Below the pieces are notes generated by a model. That model ran no database searches. It saw only the letters and a list, made by a program, of their open reading frames with translations, and had not been told where the DNA came from. The position numbers were made by a program, and so were the translations under genes. From positions 186,001 through 250,000 of the forward strand of contig JANTQA010000029.1 of assembly GCA_027625915.1 (NCBI GenBank): a stretch of 64,000 bases of DNA, in the 5' to 3' direction. This DNA comes from Anaeramoeba flamelloides. Taxonomy: Eukaryota; Metamonada; Anaeramoebidae. Each line of letters starts with the position of its first letter. Within the stretch, counting starts at the first letter, position 1. Of this stretch, positions 50,579-63,721 are shown one piece after another.

Positions 50579-53500
50579 GTTTTCGTTTTTTTTCAAAAAC
50601 CCAATTGAACAGTTATTAAAGGATTAAAAGAGAATAACTATTTTGAGAATGAAAAAATGGATTTATATGAACTAGATCTGTTGAAAAATTTTAAAAATAA
50701 CTGAATTGTTTCTTTATTTTTGAAAATGGGGATATTGGCATTAAAATGAAAAACAAAAGAGTTTTTTTTACAATTAAGTTTGTTTGTATTTATTTTTTTA
50801 TTTGGGTTTTTACAAAAAAAAATTGAATTAAGGAAGAAGTATTTTTTAAAAATAAAATGAAATCTTGTCAAGATCTTGAAAAAGATTTTTTTTGTAAATT
50901 GTAGTTTAACTTATGAAATGGATTAGTTAACCCCATCTAAACAATTTATCAATTTGAGTCTCTTTTTTGAAATCCAAAATTTACATGTTTCCAATATAAA
51001 ACGAAAAAAAAATAACCTATTATTTATATTAACAATTAAGTTAATTCTTGAAAATGGGAAAACATATTTTTCGTTTTATGTTGGAAAGTATTGATTTCGA
51101 TTGAAAATTTTTTATTTTAGTTATTATTTTTAATAATTAATATTTCAAAACAAATATCAGCAAATAAAACTTATTGAGGTATAGGTGATTTAATAAATGA
51201 ATATTTGATACAGTTTTAACAAATGTTTATCAATGAAATTCTGATCTATAGATAATTTTTTTATTCAAGTTTGAAAAAAGATCGTTTTCTGGTTTTCAAA
51301 AAATGAAAAAAAAAATGAAAAAAAATTCAAAAAAAATTTTTTTAACAAATTGATTGATCTTATTAACAAGAAATCTTATAGCAATTTAAATCATTTTTAT
51401 CAGAAAAAAATTGATTTTGAATTTTGAGGATAAAATTACAAAATTCACAAATATCTTCAAGAAAACTTTATATTTTGAAAAATCGAATTTTATCTTTGAA
51501 CAAAAATATTCTTTTTTGTGTTTCAAAGTCGATCAGAATTTTTTCAACACTTGGTATATACAAAATTCGTAAGTAGAGAATACCACCAATAACATATTTT
51601 AAAATTTTGCCTTGTTGTCGTAAGACGACTACTCCCTTAATTTGGATATTATTTTAAAAATTTTGTTTGATCATTTAATTAACATGATTTTTTAATTTTA
51701 GAAAACTCAATTAATATATGTCCCTAATAAAATTAAGCACTATTTTTTTTGGATTAATATTTTTCGAAATCTAGCTTTATAACTAAATTCTATAAACCGC
51801 TGTGATAAAATTTTTTTAGAATAAAAACACTCTCATTTAGAATATCGAAAATATTTTTTGAAATTACTGTGCACACTTTTATTTTTTTTTTGAAAAATTG
51901 GGGTTGAGAAAATTTTGAAATCAAAGAATAAGTTAATATATTAAATTAGAATTTTTTTCTAGAGAGTTTATCTTTTTAGTTGAACTTTTTTTTTAATTTT
52001 ACCATTTAATAATAAAAAAAACATTTGAAGACCAAATTAGTGCCTTTTGTGAAAATAAAATTACCATAATTTAGAATTTATTTTAGTCAATGAGTTAAAA
52101 TAAGATATTGTATATAAAAATATACATAATTTCAACTTTGAATTCGATGATTTTGGCAAAAAATGTTTTCAAGAAAAAGTTAAATGGAAACTTTATTTAT
52201 TTTTATTTTTTCATTAAGTTGTTAGAATTTTTTTAATGGAAGGTATTGGATCAGTTTTCCATTTTTAGTTTTTTTTAGGTCGCAGGGGCATATAATTTCC
52301 ACAAATTTGAAAAAAATGAAATTAGTTAAAAATTTTTACAACTGATCAAAATATTATTAGTACATATTTTTATAAGGTAATTGTTTTTAGATTTTATATA
52401 ATAAAAATTGAAAAACATCTAAAAAAAAAAAGACGAAAAATGATAAAATTAATTTTGTATTTTAAACAATTGATATATTAATTGTTCAATAATTATTCGA
52501 ATTGTTCAGTTTATCATATTCTTGTGTAAAAAACAATCGATTGTGTGGAATTTTTTTATTACACAATAGGAAATATAAATAAAAATTCAAAAAAGGGGGA
52601 CATTTAATAATAAAAAAAAAAAACAATTAGTTGATCCTATTTTCATTAAAATTAACTCTGAAGATATTTTTGAGGAAAAATTTTCAGCAACTTTTTTTTG
52701 AATTCATTTTTTAACAATTTATTTTGATGACATATTTTTTTTAACTTTTTTAAAATAATTTTTTACAATTTATTCTTTTTTGAGTATTCATTACTTTTTA
52801 TCAAAAAAAAATTGTGAAAAAACAAGTTTAAATTTAAAATGAACATTTACTTTAGAATTCAATAAATTTTCATTGTAGTAAATGAGAGTATAAACCCCAA
52901 TTTACAATTGTTAAACTGTATGTATCTTGATGTTAATAATAAAAGATATTCTTTAGAATTTCCAATAAATTACAAATTGAAATATTTGTTATGGACATTT
53001 CAAAAATAAGGAGACTTTGGTGATTGATTTTTATTTTTTTTTTTTGAGTTTAATTTTATGTAAAAAAAGGAGTTAAGAATATTTATTTTGAATATTCAAT
53101 ATATGTATCTACCTAGATATATACTAGAAGAAAATAAATCTTGAATAATTATTATTTGATATTTAATCTTGAAATTTTCTGTTTTCCCATTTTTTGAAAT
53201 GGAGTTTATTCTGCAATAAATTTTTTTTTAATATGCAATAGATATGTCTTTTTACACAACACTAATATTCTATTTCCCGGGTTTTAATAAATAATATTGA
53301 ATAAAAATGAATTTAAATTTCTCAAAACATTCAAAAAAAAAAAGCATCTGAATGATATTATAAAAATGAAAAACAATATTAATTGAATTTAATTAAATTT
53401 AATAAAAAACAAAATGTAATATTAATCTATTAATTTTATTTATAGGATCACCAGAACAAATAACAAGGCTAATGAATATATTGTTTGGTCATATTTTGGA

Positions 53501-55490
53501 ATTATCATTGGATATTTATGGTTGCAGAGTTGTTCAAAAAGCATTTGAAGTTGCTAATTTAGATTCAAAAAAAAAAATGGTTAAGGAATTACAAGGCAAT
53601 GTACTTCAATTAGTATACGATCAAAACGGAAATCATGTAATCCAAAAATGTATTGAGTGTCTCCCGAATGAAGATGTTGAGTTTATTATCAAAATTTTTG
53701 CTGAAAGATTTGAAACTTTAAGTAAACATCCTTTTGGCTGTAGGGCAGTTCAAAGAATTTTAAAATATTACACTGGAAAATATTTGGTAAAAAAAATTTT
53801 TTCCCTTTCTTTTTTTCTTTTTTTCTTTTTTTTAACCAGTCAAAATGTGCTATTTTCAGATACATATTCAATCAGAAACATAACATAATCAAATCTAAAA
53901 TTCAATCGTTTTGAATAATTTCAATATTGTTAATTTTTGTATACATTTATAGAAATATCATATTTTTATAAATTTTTCAATTTTATCGATACCGTAATAA
54001 TTAATTAAAATTTAACACAACACGCACAACAAAAGCAGAATAGGATTGTTAAAGAAAAAAATTTTTTTTTTGGCAAATAATATATATGAATAATAAAAAA
54101 TTTTCAATTGGTAACATAGTACTTAAACTCCACTTCAAAATTTTCAACACACCAAAATTCAATTTTTGAAAAAAAAAAATCTTATTTAATCAATTCAAGA
54201 AGAAATACCAAATTAAAACCATTCACTAATTAAAATATTAACACTTGTTTATAAATTACAATACTCACAAAACAATAAATAAATAATTATCAATAAAAAT
54301 CAATCATTGGTGTGTTAAAAATTTTGGGGATGGGTAAAACAAAAAAATACATTGGTGAATTTGTTTAAATTTCTTTTAGGATTATTGATCGATCAAAAGG
54401 TTAGAGACTATCAACTAATTTTATTTGAATTATTCTATTTTGAACAACTCAACTTTAACCTAATATCAATCGTTGAAAAAAATTTTTAATCGACCAAATC
54501 AGGTTACTTCATTCAAAAAATGAAATGAAAAAAAATACTAAAAGATGAAAAAATGATTTTCCTATTTTTCAAAAAATCAAAATTATTTCCAATTTGAATG
54601 AAATTGTATTATTGTGATTCTTTGAACTGTTTTAACTGTGTGTGGAATTTTGAATTTTACTTTAGATCTAATAAACACATTAATAATCTCAACAACAACA
54701 ATTCAAGCAAAAACAATTTGAATAGGATTCATAATAAAAAAAAAAAAGAAAAAAATCGTATTTTTATGTTTTTTCTTTTTTAATTTTAAAATTAATTAAG
54801 AAACTAAACCGGAAATTCTTTAATTAAAGTTTAATTTTCTTCAAAATATTTTTTGATGCTCTACATTTCTTTTCTAAAAATGAAAACGATATATTAAATG
54901 AAATTAAAATTTTCAACACATTTTTAATGTATTATCTTGAAGAACAATTTAAAATTAAATGTCATTATAATGTAAATATTAATACTAATTTTCTTCATTA
55001 TCTTTTTAATATTTTAATTTTAACAAAAATCAAATAATAGAATGAAATTATAAAAGAATTATTTGAATTAGTTACAACCTTTGTTAAAGAACAATATGGA
55101 AATTATGTCATTCAATTTTTATTAACTGAAGGAACAAGGGAACAAAAATCTTTGATTATTTCCAAAATCACACCAAATGTTCATGAATTTAGTCTTCATA
55201 AATTTGCTTCAAATGTCGTTGAAAAATGTCTTCTTAATGGTACAAAAAAAGAAAAATCCCAAATTATTGAAAAACTTTTAGAAAATGATGGTGAAATATT
55301 AAAAGACATGATGAAAGACCAATACGGTAATTATGTTGTCCAGAAAATTTTAGATCTTGAAAACTTGGCCGAAAAAAAGAAAATTGTTATTTGTATAAGA
55401 CCACATCTTTCTGAATTATCTAGATATACATATGGAAAACATGTTGTCGAAAAAATTAAAAAATTAGATTCTTCTTTATTTAATAATTAG
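48248..55490 (+). CDS. Pumilio/PUF-family RNA-binding protein
   Basis: Post-transcriptional regulator expected to bind 3' UTRs and repress or localise mRNAs. Five exons, 48248-48367, 48482-48617, 48847-50535, 53446-53786 and 55041-55490, join in frame by GT-AG introns to give 911 residues. The first 570 or so are disordered: Ser/Pro/Lys-rich, then a Gln-Gly dipeptide run, then Asn/Tyr/Gln-rich. The C-terminal 330 residues form a complete eight-repeat Pumilio domain. RNA-reading triplets, in order: SRxxQ, NYxxQ, CRxxQ, NHxxQ, CRxxQ, NYxxQ, SNxxE, NYxxQ. These equal the set in human PUM1, so the predicted site is UGUAUAUA. A ninth half-repeat (GKHVVEKI) caps the domain. The two domain-splitting introns are long and carry MITEs. 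Appears intact. Confidence 0.95.
48368..48481 (+). other. PUF intron 1
   Basis: 114-base GT-AG intron (GTATGA...TTAAAG), phase 0. Confidence 0.8.
48618..48846 (+). other. PUF intron 2
   Basis: 229-base GT-AG intron (GTAAAT...), phase 1, ending in a long A-run followed by G. The acceptor at 48845-48846 keeps the frame through RIKLSPMSIDF. Confidence 0.75.
49654..49746 (+). repeat. In-frame CAAGGA hexanucleotide repeat
   Basis: Imperfect tandem repeat encoding a Gln-Gly dipeptide run in the disordered N-terminal part of the PUF protein. G-rich relative to its neighbours and probably length-variable between strains. Confidence 0.9.
50832..51636 (-). mobile_element. MITE family B, copy B2 (TTAA-flanked)
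   Basis: 805 bases flanked by TTAA (50828-50831 and 51637-51640). Termini GGAAGAAGT on the left and, read inward from the right, GGGAGTAGTCG. It aligns in reverse with B1 over its whole length and lacks the extra 310-base segment. Non-coding. Confidence 0.8.
52893..53206. mobile_element. Probable MITE H with AACYCC termini
   Basis: Flanked by TA (52891-52892 and 53207-53208). Left terminus AACCCCAATTTAC; right terminus, read inward, AACTCCATTTCAAA. Similarity beyond the first 13 bases is weak, so this is less certain than the others. Confidence 0.45.
53787..55040 (+). other. PUF intron 4, carrying MITE A3
   Basis: 1,254-base GT-AG intron (GTAAAA...AATAG), phase 0, between the fifth and sixth Pumilio repeats. 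MITE A3 makes up over 40% of it. Confidence 0.9.
54126..54662 (+). mobile_element. MITE family A, copy A3
   Basis: 537 bases flanked by TA (54124-54125 and 54663-54664). Left terminus AACTCCACTTCAAAATTTT then CAACACACC; right, read inward, AAGTAAAATTCAAAATTCC then ACACAC. It aligns throughout with A1 and A2. The open frame at its right edge runs out of the element and is not coding. Confidence 0.85.
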
Positions 55491-57974
55491 ATTGAATATT
55501 TTTTATAATAATTTGTCCATATATACATACATTTACCTTTATAAATATATTTTAAATATAGATAATTTTTTTTTATTAAATTTATATATATATATATATA
55601 TTATATATAAATTGATTTATATATATTGTTTTTTACTTTTTATTTTTCTATTTTTTAAAAAAAACAATATGAAAATTTCTTTTTCAAAAAAAAAAATTTA
55701 TTAGGATTTTGTTATTTAATATTAGTAAACTTTTTAATGAACAAAAAGACACCTTAATATATATTCAAAAACAAAAACAAAAAAGAACTAACCATAAACA
55801 ATTTTTTTATTATTTTGAATTTACTACTGCACACCAATAAATCTATCATAACTTAATGTTTTTTTTTTTTTTTTTTAATTACATAAATTTTTTGGTATTA
55901 AATTTATAAAAGTTAATAATAAATTAGTAATAATAACCAAAAATTTATTTATTTTGTGATTGGTAAATATATATAGCTGATCATATTGAAATAATAGAAG
56001 ATTTGTCCCTATCTTTTTTAATTCACAAAAAAGTTTATAAAATCTTAATAATTAATAATTTCGTGATTTTGAAAAAATCAGGATAATATCACAAATTATC
56101 TCGTCTATAAAAGTATGATAATTGTTTAAAAATTGTGATAAATGCCAAAATATCATAATAAATCATTAATCGCGATATTTTTGCTTGATGGAATTTAGGG
56201 CTAATTGAACTATATTTTTACTAAAAAAAATATTGTTCGATCAAAAAACAGATGCTTTAAAGAAAAAAATTATTTTTGGTTTAAAAAATGAATAATAAAG
56301 ATAATATTTCAATCAAAGATCATTTCCAGGATTGGATCGTATTTATTAATTTATTACGACATTTCCCAAATTTTGACATTTTAAGAAATGAATTAAATAT
56401 ATATTCACAGATCTTGAAAAAAATTAATATGAAGACGATACATTTTGAAAAAAGGAACCTTGTAAACACTATGATTACTTTACTTTACATAATTCGTTAA
56501 AATTAAATACAGAAAAAGTTTAAAGAGTTTTTTTTTTTAATTCAAAAGGATTGAGTGGAAGATTTGGCTCTATTCTACTAAATTCAAAAAAAAAAAAACA
56601 CACTATTTTTTTTTTTTTTTTATTTTTGAAGAGAGAAAATTGCTTTTCTCATGTATACCCTAATTTCTAAACTTTTTTTTAGAAATTTTGTTAAAGAATC
56701 ACAAATTTTATTATAACTTACAAAAAAAACACTATTGTATCACCAATTATTAATAATAGATTTAGTATATTTTCTTTATTATCGATAAAAGTTCATAATG
56801 GGATAAACTCCCTGTAAATTCTCTTAAAGTTTAACCCAACGTTCTAAAGAGTAGAAAAGTGTCTAGATTTTTTTAATTCTTAATTTAATTGAGAAAAGAT
56901 TTTTCTTTATTATTGAAAAAAAAAATTACCGACTTTTTTCGAGAATTCGAAAGAATTTTGTAAAATAATGGATTTTATTCAATCCTTTCAAACACAAGAA
57001 AATAAATGAAACTGTGTAATTTTTAATTTAGTCTTATAAATGATAATATAATTTTCTATATTCATATCCAAATTATTTTTTCTTATATATTTTTTTAATT
57101 AATTTGATAAATTTTTATTTTATTGACCTCTTTTCCCCAATAATTAATTAAATAAATAAATATTGTATGGTATTTATTTTATAGACAGTCAGATAAAAAC
57201 TTTTTATTAACAATAATAATAACAAAAGCTAAATATATTTTCCCTTACTTTTATTGTAATATCAATCATTATGAATAAATAGGATTATAAGTAAAAATAC
57301 CATTAACATACTTTTTAGAGAATTCTGGCTATATTAAATCAATTTCTTATATATATATATTCAGATTTAACTTAGATTGGTAACTTTTTGATAGATTTCT
57401 GAATAAACCAAAAACCTTTACAATAATTCTAAAGATTATTTCAAAAACTTATTAGCATTCTTTTTCTTTTATCTCTGTATTGAAAAAAAAAACTAGTTGG
57501 GGTTAAAAGGTTTTTTTTGATCAATAAAAAATAAGATAAATAATCTCATACCTTACTTTATGGTTGTTTAACTTTGAAAATAATATCATCATTTTGAAAA
57601 AAAAAAAATTATTATAGATTCAAATAATTTTGATTTGGGTTATTTTTTTTTGGTTATTATATTTACTGGTAAATTTTTTCTTTAGTAAAATTAAAAAAAT
57701 AAAACGAAAAAAAAATATTTTTTTGAGATTGTATGGATTCTCGCTATTTTGAAATATAATCATGATTTTATGATTTCTATCTATTTTTTTATTAATTTCT
57801 CTTTAAAAATTTTATCCTGAATTAATGGCAAATTAATACTAATCAAGATTATTATTAAAGACATTAATAATTCCTTTTTCAATTATAATCAAAATATAAT
57901 AACTTGATATTTTAAAAATTAAAATTAAATAAAATCAATAACTAATAAAAAAAAGTGAATTATAAATTTTGAAA
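55491..57974. other. Intergenic DNA downstream of the PUF gene
   Basis: 2.5 kb A/T-rich. (TA)n runs at about 55585-55602 and near 57350. Apart from one doubtful 70-codon frame at 56288 nothing is recognisable. Confidence 0.5.
56288..56500 (+). CDS. Doubtful 70-residue open frame
   Basis: Encodes a mixed, charged peptide (for example DHFQDWIVFINLLRHFPNF) that is less repetitive than random A/T-rich frames here. It starts at ATG and ends in a stop. There is no family resemblance and no support from neighbours. It could be a small gene, a stray exon, or chance. Confidence 0.2.
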   Translation: MNNKDNISIKDHFQDWIVFINLLRHFPNFDILRNELNIYSQILKKINMKTIHFEKRNLVNTMITLLYIIR

Positions 57975-58624
57975 TGGGTTGTAAGTATAACATGCTAAAA
58001 TTTGCAAAATGCGAAAACTTGGATAATTTTATTAATATTATTCTAAAGATTGTGGGTGAATTGAATTGGTATCTGATAGGTCTGTAGCATTCCATTACGT
58101 TACTTCATGATAGTTGAAAAATGTTAGGAAATGTCATATTTATGACAATTTTTTAATTGTGTAACATTTGTGAAAATGTTATGAGTCCGAAATTGTCATA
58201 ATTATGTCATTTCAAAAAAATCCAGAAAATAGCAAATAATACTGGCCAATACCTTACCTTACCCTACCCAATACAAATCAGCGGCTTTTCTATGTATCAA
58301 AAACCAAAATATATTGATTCGGACTTACGTACCTTACGTACCTTACCTATCCTGAATCTATAATATATAAATTTACTATCTAAAAAAAATTGTCATAGTT
58401 ATGACAATTTCGGACTCATGACATTTTCACAATTGTTACACAATTAAAAAATTTTCATTACTATGACATTTCCTAACATTTTATTATAATTGTTTAGCAA
58501 TACACAGGAACACTACAAGCCTCTGAGATACCAATTCAATTCACCCACAATCTTTAGAATAATATTAATAAAATTTTCCAGATTTTCGTATTTTGCAATA
58601 TTTTGCAAGTTATGTCAACTCCCA
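57975..58624. mobile_element. 650-base foldback MITE with ~240-base arms
   Basis: Ends TGGG...CCCA, flanked by TGAAA on both sides (57970-57974 and 58625-58629); a 3-base GAA duplication with ends ATGGG/CCCAT is equally consistent. The arms are about 240 bases each. They share TTTTATTAATATTATTCTAA, GATTGTGGGTGAATTGAATT, AATGTTAGGAAATGTCATA and GAGTCCGAAATTGTCATAA. The spacer holds repeats of TACCTTACC and TACGTACC. Non-coding. The superfamily is not clear from the target size. Confidence 0.9.
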
Positions 58625-58689
58625 TGAAATGAGCATTACTGATTTTTTATTATTGAAATTTCACTAATAACAGGTTAATAAGAAGTTTT

Positions 58690-58985
58690 TTGCTGAATAA
58701 TTAAATATATTTTAAATGATATTACATAATCTAAATTTTCTAAATTGTAATTTGTATTTTCTTCGATCTTTTTTTTTTGGTTTATGTTCAATGTAACAGG
58801 GATTTCGAAAAAAAAAAAATAAATAAAAAAGAAAAGAAAAAAAAAAGAAAAAGGAAATAAAAAAAGTAAAAATCGAAAAAATAAATAAAAAAAACAAAAA
58901 ACACAAAAATACAAAAGTTGAACAAATGATTCTGATCCAAAAAATTTGATAATTTATCTTGAGAAGAATATAAGATAAAAAACTA
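58690..58985 (-). repeat. Dispersed repeat D, copy D2
   Basis: Reverse-complement counterpart of D1 (30765-31075); see shared blocks there. It begins about 60 bases after the foldback MITE. Purine-rich centre; ends approximate. Confidence 0.5.
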
Positions 58986-59181
58986 CAAAATTAATTCCAA
59001 TAACAATATATAGGTGTTCATCAATATTTAAAAATACTTTAAATTTGGTTTTTTCTTTGAATTCTAAAAAAAAAAAAACAAATAAAAAATAAAAACAATA
59101 AATAATTAATAAAAAAAAAAAAAAATAAACAAAAAATTTTTTATTTTTATATTTTATTCAATCATCATATTTTAAATATTT

Positions 59182-62100
59182 TTATTTTTTGTCTTGATCA
59201 TTTTTGATAATTTCATTATTCATTGACATTTTTTTTAATTGATATACTAAATCATCTTTCTTATTTTTTAATTCAATTTTTAATTTTTTTAAGTTGATTT
59301 GTTCAATTTTGATAACATTTTTTTTATTTTGCAATTTTTTTTTTTTTTCTTTTAAAATTTGTTTTTTAGAAATAATTGTATGCTTTTCTTCTTCCAGGAC
59401 TTCTTCACGATTATTTTCAACTTTCAATTTTTCTTGTAAAGCTAGAATCTGTTTTTGAATATTTTCGGTATTTTTTCTTTTTGTTTTCAAAATTTCATTT
59501 TTTTTAATTTTAAATTCCTTTCTTTTTTCTTCTACTAATAAATTTAATGGCTTTAACTTTTTTTTATCTTTAATAATTTCCAATCTCATATTTTTAATCA
59601 ATTTTTTCTTATTTTTTAAGTCGGTTTTTTCTTGGTCTAATTCTTTCCTTCTTTTTTTAATATCATTTTGCATTTTTTCAATTTTTTTTTTATTCTTTAG
59701 CTTTAATTTTTTCAATTTTTCAGTTTTTTTCTGTATTTCGGATGGATCATCTGAACTTTTTTGTTTTTTGATTACCTTGGGTATTAGTGAAGTAAAAATT
59801 TTTCTTTTATTTGGTATTTCATTTAAATCGGAACCAGAATTGGGATTCTTATTCTTATGGATATTTATATCTAAATCAGAATCCACATTTAATGTTTTTG
59901 AAGAAGAAGATGGTGGTGATGATGAAGAAGGGGGTATATATAAAGAAGAAGAAATAGAGGTAGATTTTTTTTTCCTTTTTTTTTGATCAATCTTTTTTGT
60001 TTTATTTTCATCAAAATTTAAAATTTTCTTTAAATTTATAATTTCATTATTTAATAATTGTTGAATTTCATTTATTTTATTTACTAATTGATCATTTTGA
60101 TAAGAATTAATAATATTTAAAATAACTTTAAAAAGATTAAGTATATCATTTTTGATAATTAAAGGGCTTTCAATAAATGATTTTAAATTAAGTAATAATA
60201 AATTAAATAATTCTTTTTCATTAATTTCTAAATTAATCATTTCTATTAATAGATCAAAACTAGAACGGTTTCTTTCCATATTCTTATTTAAACATATTAA
60301 TAAAATTATTATTTTCCAAATTTGGATTAATAAACCATCATCATTATTATCATTTTTTTCAAAATAATTCGGCAAGTATGTATCAAAATCAAAATCTAGA
60401 TCAATAACATTAAAATTATTTTTGTTTTTTAAATCAAAGGTAAATTTAAATAATAATAAGCTAAGGATTTCAGGATTATTATTTTTACTGTTTAGCAATT
60501 CTTTAATATTTATCATTATTATATCATTTAACTGGCAGGTATCAAAAGCAATTTTTGATATAATATTTAATAAAAATTGATTTTTTAAAAAGTAATTATC
60601 ACAAAATTTGCTAAAAATAAAAGACATGATATTTATTTTATTTATATTTTTTCCAATTGATTTTTCTTCAGAGTATAATAAAGTTACGAGTAGATTAAAT
60701 AAAATTAAAAAATATCGAGAGTTTATTTTATGATAGTTAATTATCACGTTATTTATTAATGATTCTATATGAATTTGATCTAAATAATTTTGTAAAATTA
60801 AATTTTCAAATCTGTTACAAATGATTGATAAAGTTTGGAAATTAATATTTTCTTGAAAATTAAAAAAATGATCTATTAATAATTGGATTAAATTTATTGA
60901 TTTAATTTTTTCAGGGAAGATTTGAATTAAGGAATTACATAATAAAAACAATTGAATTTGCTTTTTGTTACCACTAGTTGTGTTTTCTTGCGTGTTAATA
61001 GATTTTAATTGATCTACTATAAATTGGATTAAATCTTGATATAATATTTCAAGATACTCTTTCATCTTACCATTGGTTAAATAAAGAAAGCTATTTATTA
61101 AAGTTAAAACCATTGATTCATTTTGATTTTCCATTTGGATATTTTTTTTTAAATTTTGGACAAAATCAAAATTGATTTTAGTTCCGCTTTTAACAATCGA
61201 AATTGCTTTGCTAATTCCAAGAATACATGTTTCCTGTGTCATCAAATCATTCACATCAATAGCATGGTTTAATGAAATTTGAAATAACTTCAAAAATTTA
61301 AAATATTGCTTCCTAGTAAATAAATCACTAATCATTAAGCAAGAATGCAAATATTCCCTAAATAGGATACTGGGTTGTTTTTTTATATGGTGTAGAAATT
61401 CGGTAAAAAGTATTAAAATTTGATTAACAAATTTTGATAAATCAATACCTGAATTCTTAAAATTACTTTGATTACCAAGAGTATTAATTAAAGTTGGCAC
61501 GTCAAAAGTTAAAGGATGATTTACTAGTTGATTGGATTTTTTTTTAAATTTCAATCCAATTAATTGCGGTAAACGAAAGAAAATTTCATTATCTTTTATT
61601 TCAAGATTTTTTTGAACAATATTTAAAAAATCGTCATCATTACCATCATTTTTATTAACATTTAAATTATCATTATCGTTATGTTTAATATTTAGTTGAT
61701 TCAAAATATTTTTAAATAAAATTTTATTTTTTAAAAAAAAGTTAAACAACTCAGGATCAGAAAATCTATTATTTTGGAATAATTTCAAAACTTCACCTTC
61801 AATTAAAAACCTAATTTGAATGTATTTCTTGAAATTATTATTACCATTATTATCCAATAATTGTAAATTCGAATGGAAATATACCCAATCTGAATCGGGA
61901 TCACCAAATTCGGACTTTAAGCTTAACATTAATAACGAAGTTAAAGCTTTTAACAACGTTGGTTTAATTTTAGGAAAGGTGCTAATAAATTTTAATATTT
62001 CATTATCGTCTTCTTGGAAAAAATTCCAAAGTAAATCCCAATGAGATTGGAAATCTTTAACGATCGAAATTATCCCTAGTCTGTTAATAATTTTTACAGT

Positions 62101-63641
62101 TGTTTCCAAAACTCTTAAGGGCTCATAAAATTTTGCCAAATTAAATTCGTTTTTTTGAAAAAATCCCTCCAAATATTCATGATTATAAACAAATTCTAAA
62201 TTTGTTCTTAAAGAATTTTTAATTATTTTAATTAATAAATTATTTTCTTCTTCAGTTAAATATTTTGACTTGCATTTTTGCTTATAATCATCAGCTTTTA
62301 TTATTAAATCAAAATAATAATAGAATATTTTTTTTTATTATATTTATTTTTCTTATTTTTTTGACTGTTTTTTTCTTGATTCTCATCCTTCTTATTTTCA
62401 TCTATATTATTATTATTATTATTATTATCATTTAACTCTTTTGTTAAAAAATTGAAATTAATTATTTTTTTGATCATTGGGTAAATATTAAGAGCTAATT
62501 TTTGATCAATAACTTTTCTAATATTTTTATTTTCTTTAGATTTTCTAGAATTTAAGAAGATTATATTGATTAATTCAAAATAATTTTTAATAAAGTTTGA
62601 AATTTGTTTAGATCTATGAAAATTATTTTTTAATATTAAAGAAACAATTTTAATAAATTTACAAATTGTTTTAAAAATTTTTGAATTGTCCATAACCCAT
62701 AATTTTTCAAAATTTTTTGGTTCTAAAATATTTAATAAATTCATAAAACTAGAAATATTTTGATTAATTGTTTTTAGCTCATCCCACTTATAAATTTTTT
62801 TATTTATATTCTTTCTTAATTTTATAAATGGTCTATATTTTTTATTAATCATTGTTTGTATTAATTCTAAATTATTTTTATTTTTACAAATAATTTCCTT
62901 TTCCTTATCCTTTTCCTTTTCCCTTTCCTTTTCCTTTTCCTTTTCCTTTTCCTTTTCCTTTTCATTTTCCTTTTCAATTTCCATTTCTTTGTTTTCGATT
63001 TCCATTTCTTTGTTTTCGATTTGCACCATTTCTATTTTGATTTCTTTATTATTGCTTATTTTCATATTGTTTTGGTTTTTTAAACTTTTTTGATTTTTAT
63101 TATTCAAATTTATTATTTTTAATTTAATTGACTTAAATTTAATAGTATTAATTATTCTATTTTTTAATTCATCTTTTTTTGAAAATAAATTATCAGGGAT
63201 TATTTTATAAATTTCAATCAATGTTAAGCATTGTAAATAATTTAATTTATCAGATAGTAAATCATTTAAATAATTTATAAATAAATCAAATATTTCAGGT
63301 TTTTGATTGATTATTTTAACAAACATATTTTTAGTCAAATTGTCTTTATTTCGAAAAGTATGAAAAAATTTTTTCAAAAATTTTTGATTTTGAAATATTT
63401 TTTTAGGAAGAATTTCAATTTTACATAATTGATTAAAAAGAAAAGTTGGTATTTCAGAATAATAATTAAGATTAAAAATATTTATCCAAAAATTATTTTT
63501 AGAATTATTAAATTGAAAATTTGATAATATTTTGAAAATAAAATCAATAAAAGTAATTAAATCAGTATTTATATTCTTATATTTAATTTTTTTTAATAAA
63601 ACGATAATCTTGTCAGAAATTTTAATTAGAGATTTATGATA

Positions 63642-63721
<80 letters not shown>

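Larger units (their letters stand above)
50536..53445 (+). other. PUF intron 3, carrying MITEs
   Basis: 2,910-base GT-AG intron (GTAAAT...TATAG), phase 1, between the second and third Pumilio repeats. Contains MITE B2 and probable MITE H. The remainder is A/T-rich with nothing recognised. Confidence 0.9.

Noticed and set aside
62904-62966. CRISPR-like or other structured repeat array
   Set aside because: It is a hexanucleotide coding repeat without unique spacers.
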